Below, piece after piece: positions 6,307 to 6,386 of a stretch of DNA of 6,386 bases (within the stretch, counting starts at the first letter, position 1; every line of letters begins with the position of its first letter). This DNA is from JAWWBN01 sp033720955 (GTDB lineage Bacteria; Acidobacteriota; Thermoanaerobaculia; Multivoradales; JAHEKO01): the NCBI GenBank assembly GCA_033720955.1, contig JAWWBN010000223.1, forward strand, positions 1 to 6,386. Reading direction: 5' to 3'. The position numbers and the translations under genes were made by a program. The notes under the pieces were generated by a model. That model was not told the DNA's origin. It saw only the letters and a program-made list of their open reading frames with translations, and made no database searches.

Positions 6307-6386
6307 GCGCCAGCCGCCCCCGGGGGGGGGGGGCCCGGCCCCACCCCCCCAGAAAAACCCCCGGGGCGGCCCCCCCCAACAACCCA
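6275..6386. other. Homopolymer-dominated, probably low-quality terminal sequence
   Basis: This stretch contains G7, C8, C10, G12, C7 and C8 runs separated by a few bases, plus an isolated A5. Nothing similar occurs in the rest of the window. No start, promoter or ribosome site can be read with confidence. The most likely explanation is base-calling or assembly decay at a contig end, which would also explain the missing signal peptide of the SurA-like protein: a hydrophobic RLALA segment is present at about 6302-6316 but in a different frame from the chaperone domain. Confidence 0.6.

Noticed and set aside
1..6386. tRNA, rRNA, CRISPR array, insertion sequence or attachment site
   Set aside because: I saw no direct repeat arrays, transposase motifs, terminal inverted repeats with duplications, or tRNA-like cloverleaf segments; almost all bases are accounted for by genes.

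Overview
The window is extremely G+C-rich (roughly 70 percent or more by eye) and gene-dense. Every real gene shows strong G/C preference at third codon positions, and two gene junctions are 4-base overlaps. A periplasmic lytic transglycosylase and a SurA-like chaperone imply a Gram-negative envelope. High G+C, a SurA-like protein without an isomerase domain, a possible leaderless start and a possible sigma-54 promoter would fit Acidobacteriota or a myxobacterial/deltaproteobacterial relative. That placement is inference; no marker gene here settles it.

Layout. On the plus strand, bases 1-152 hold the last 50 codons of a protein ending in a beta-sandwich-like domain. Its stop overlaps the GTG start of prmC (149-1003), the methyltransferase of translation release factors. 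After 60 bases comes murA (1064-2332), the first committed step of peptidoglycan synthesis, apparently starting at a TTG that lies 7 bases after a -10-like hexamer. A 118-base spacer contains the only A/T-rich patch of the region, and that patch matches a sigma-54 (-24/-12) promoter with exact spacing. It precedes a secreted Slt70-type lytic transglycosylase (2451-4760).

On the minus strand, facing the transglycosylase, a two-gene unit reads inward from the right end: a SurA-like chaperone domain protein (6306-5596) and, overlapping its stop, an unnamed protein with an apparent signal peptide and the residue pattern of a protein/lipid-kinase-like fold (5599-4718). The ends of the transglycosylase and kinase-like genes overlap by 43 bases inside an inverted repeat that carries both TAG stops.

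The genes share an envelope theme: MurA makes the cell wall precursor, the transglycosylase cuts the finished wall, the SurA-like protein probably escorts exported proteins, and the kinase-like protein is probably exported too. The most interesting candidate for something undescribed is the exported kinase-like protein coupled to the SurA-like chaperone. The last ~110 bases are dominated by long G and C runs and look like a degraded contig end, so the N terminus of the SurA-like protein cannot be trusted.
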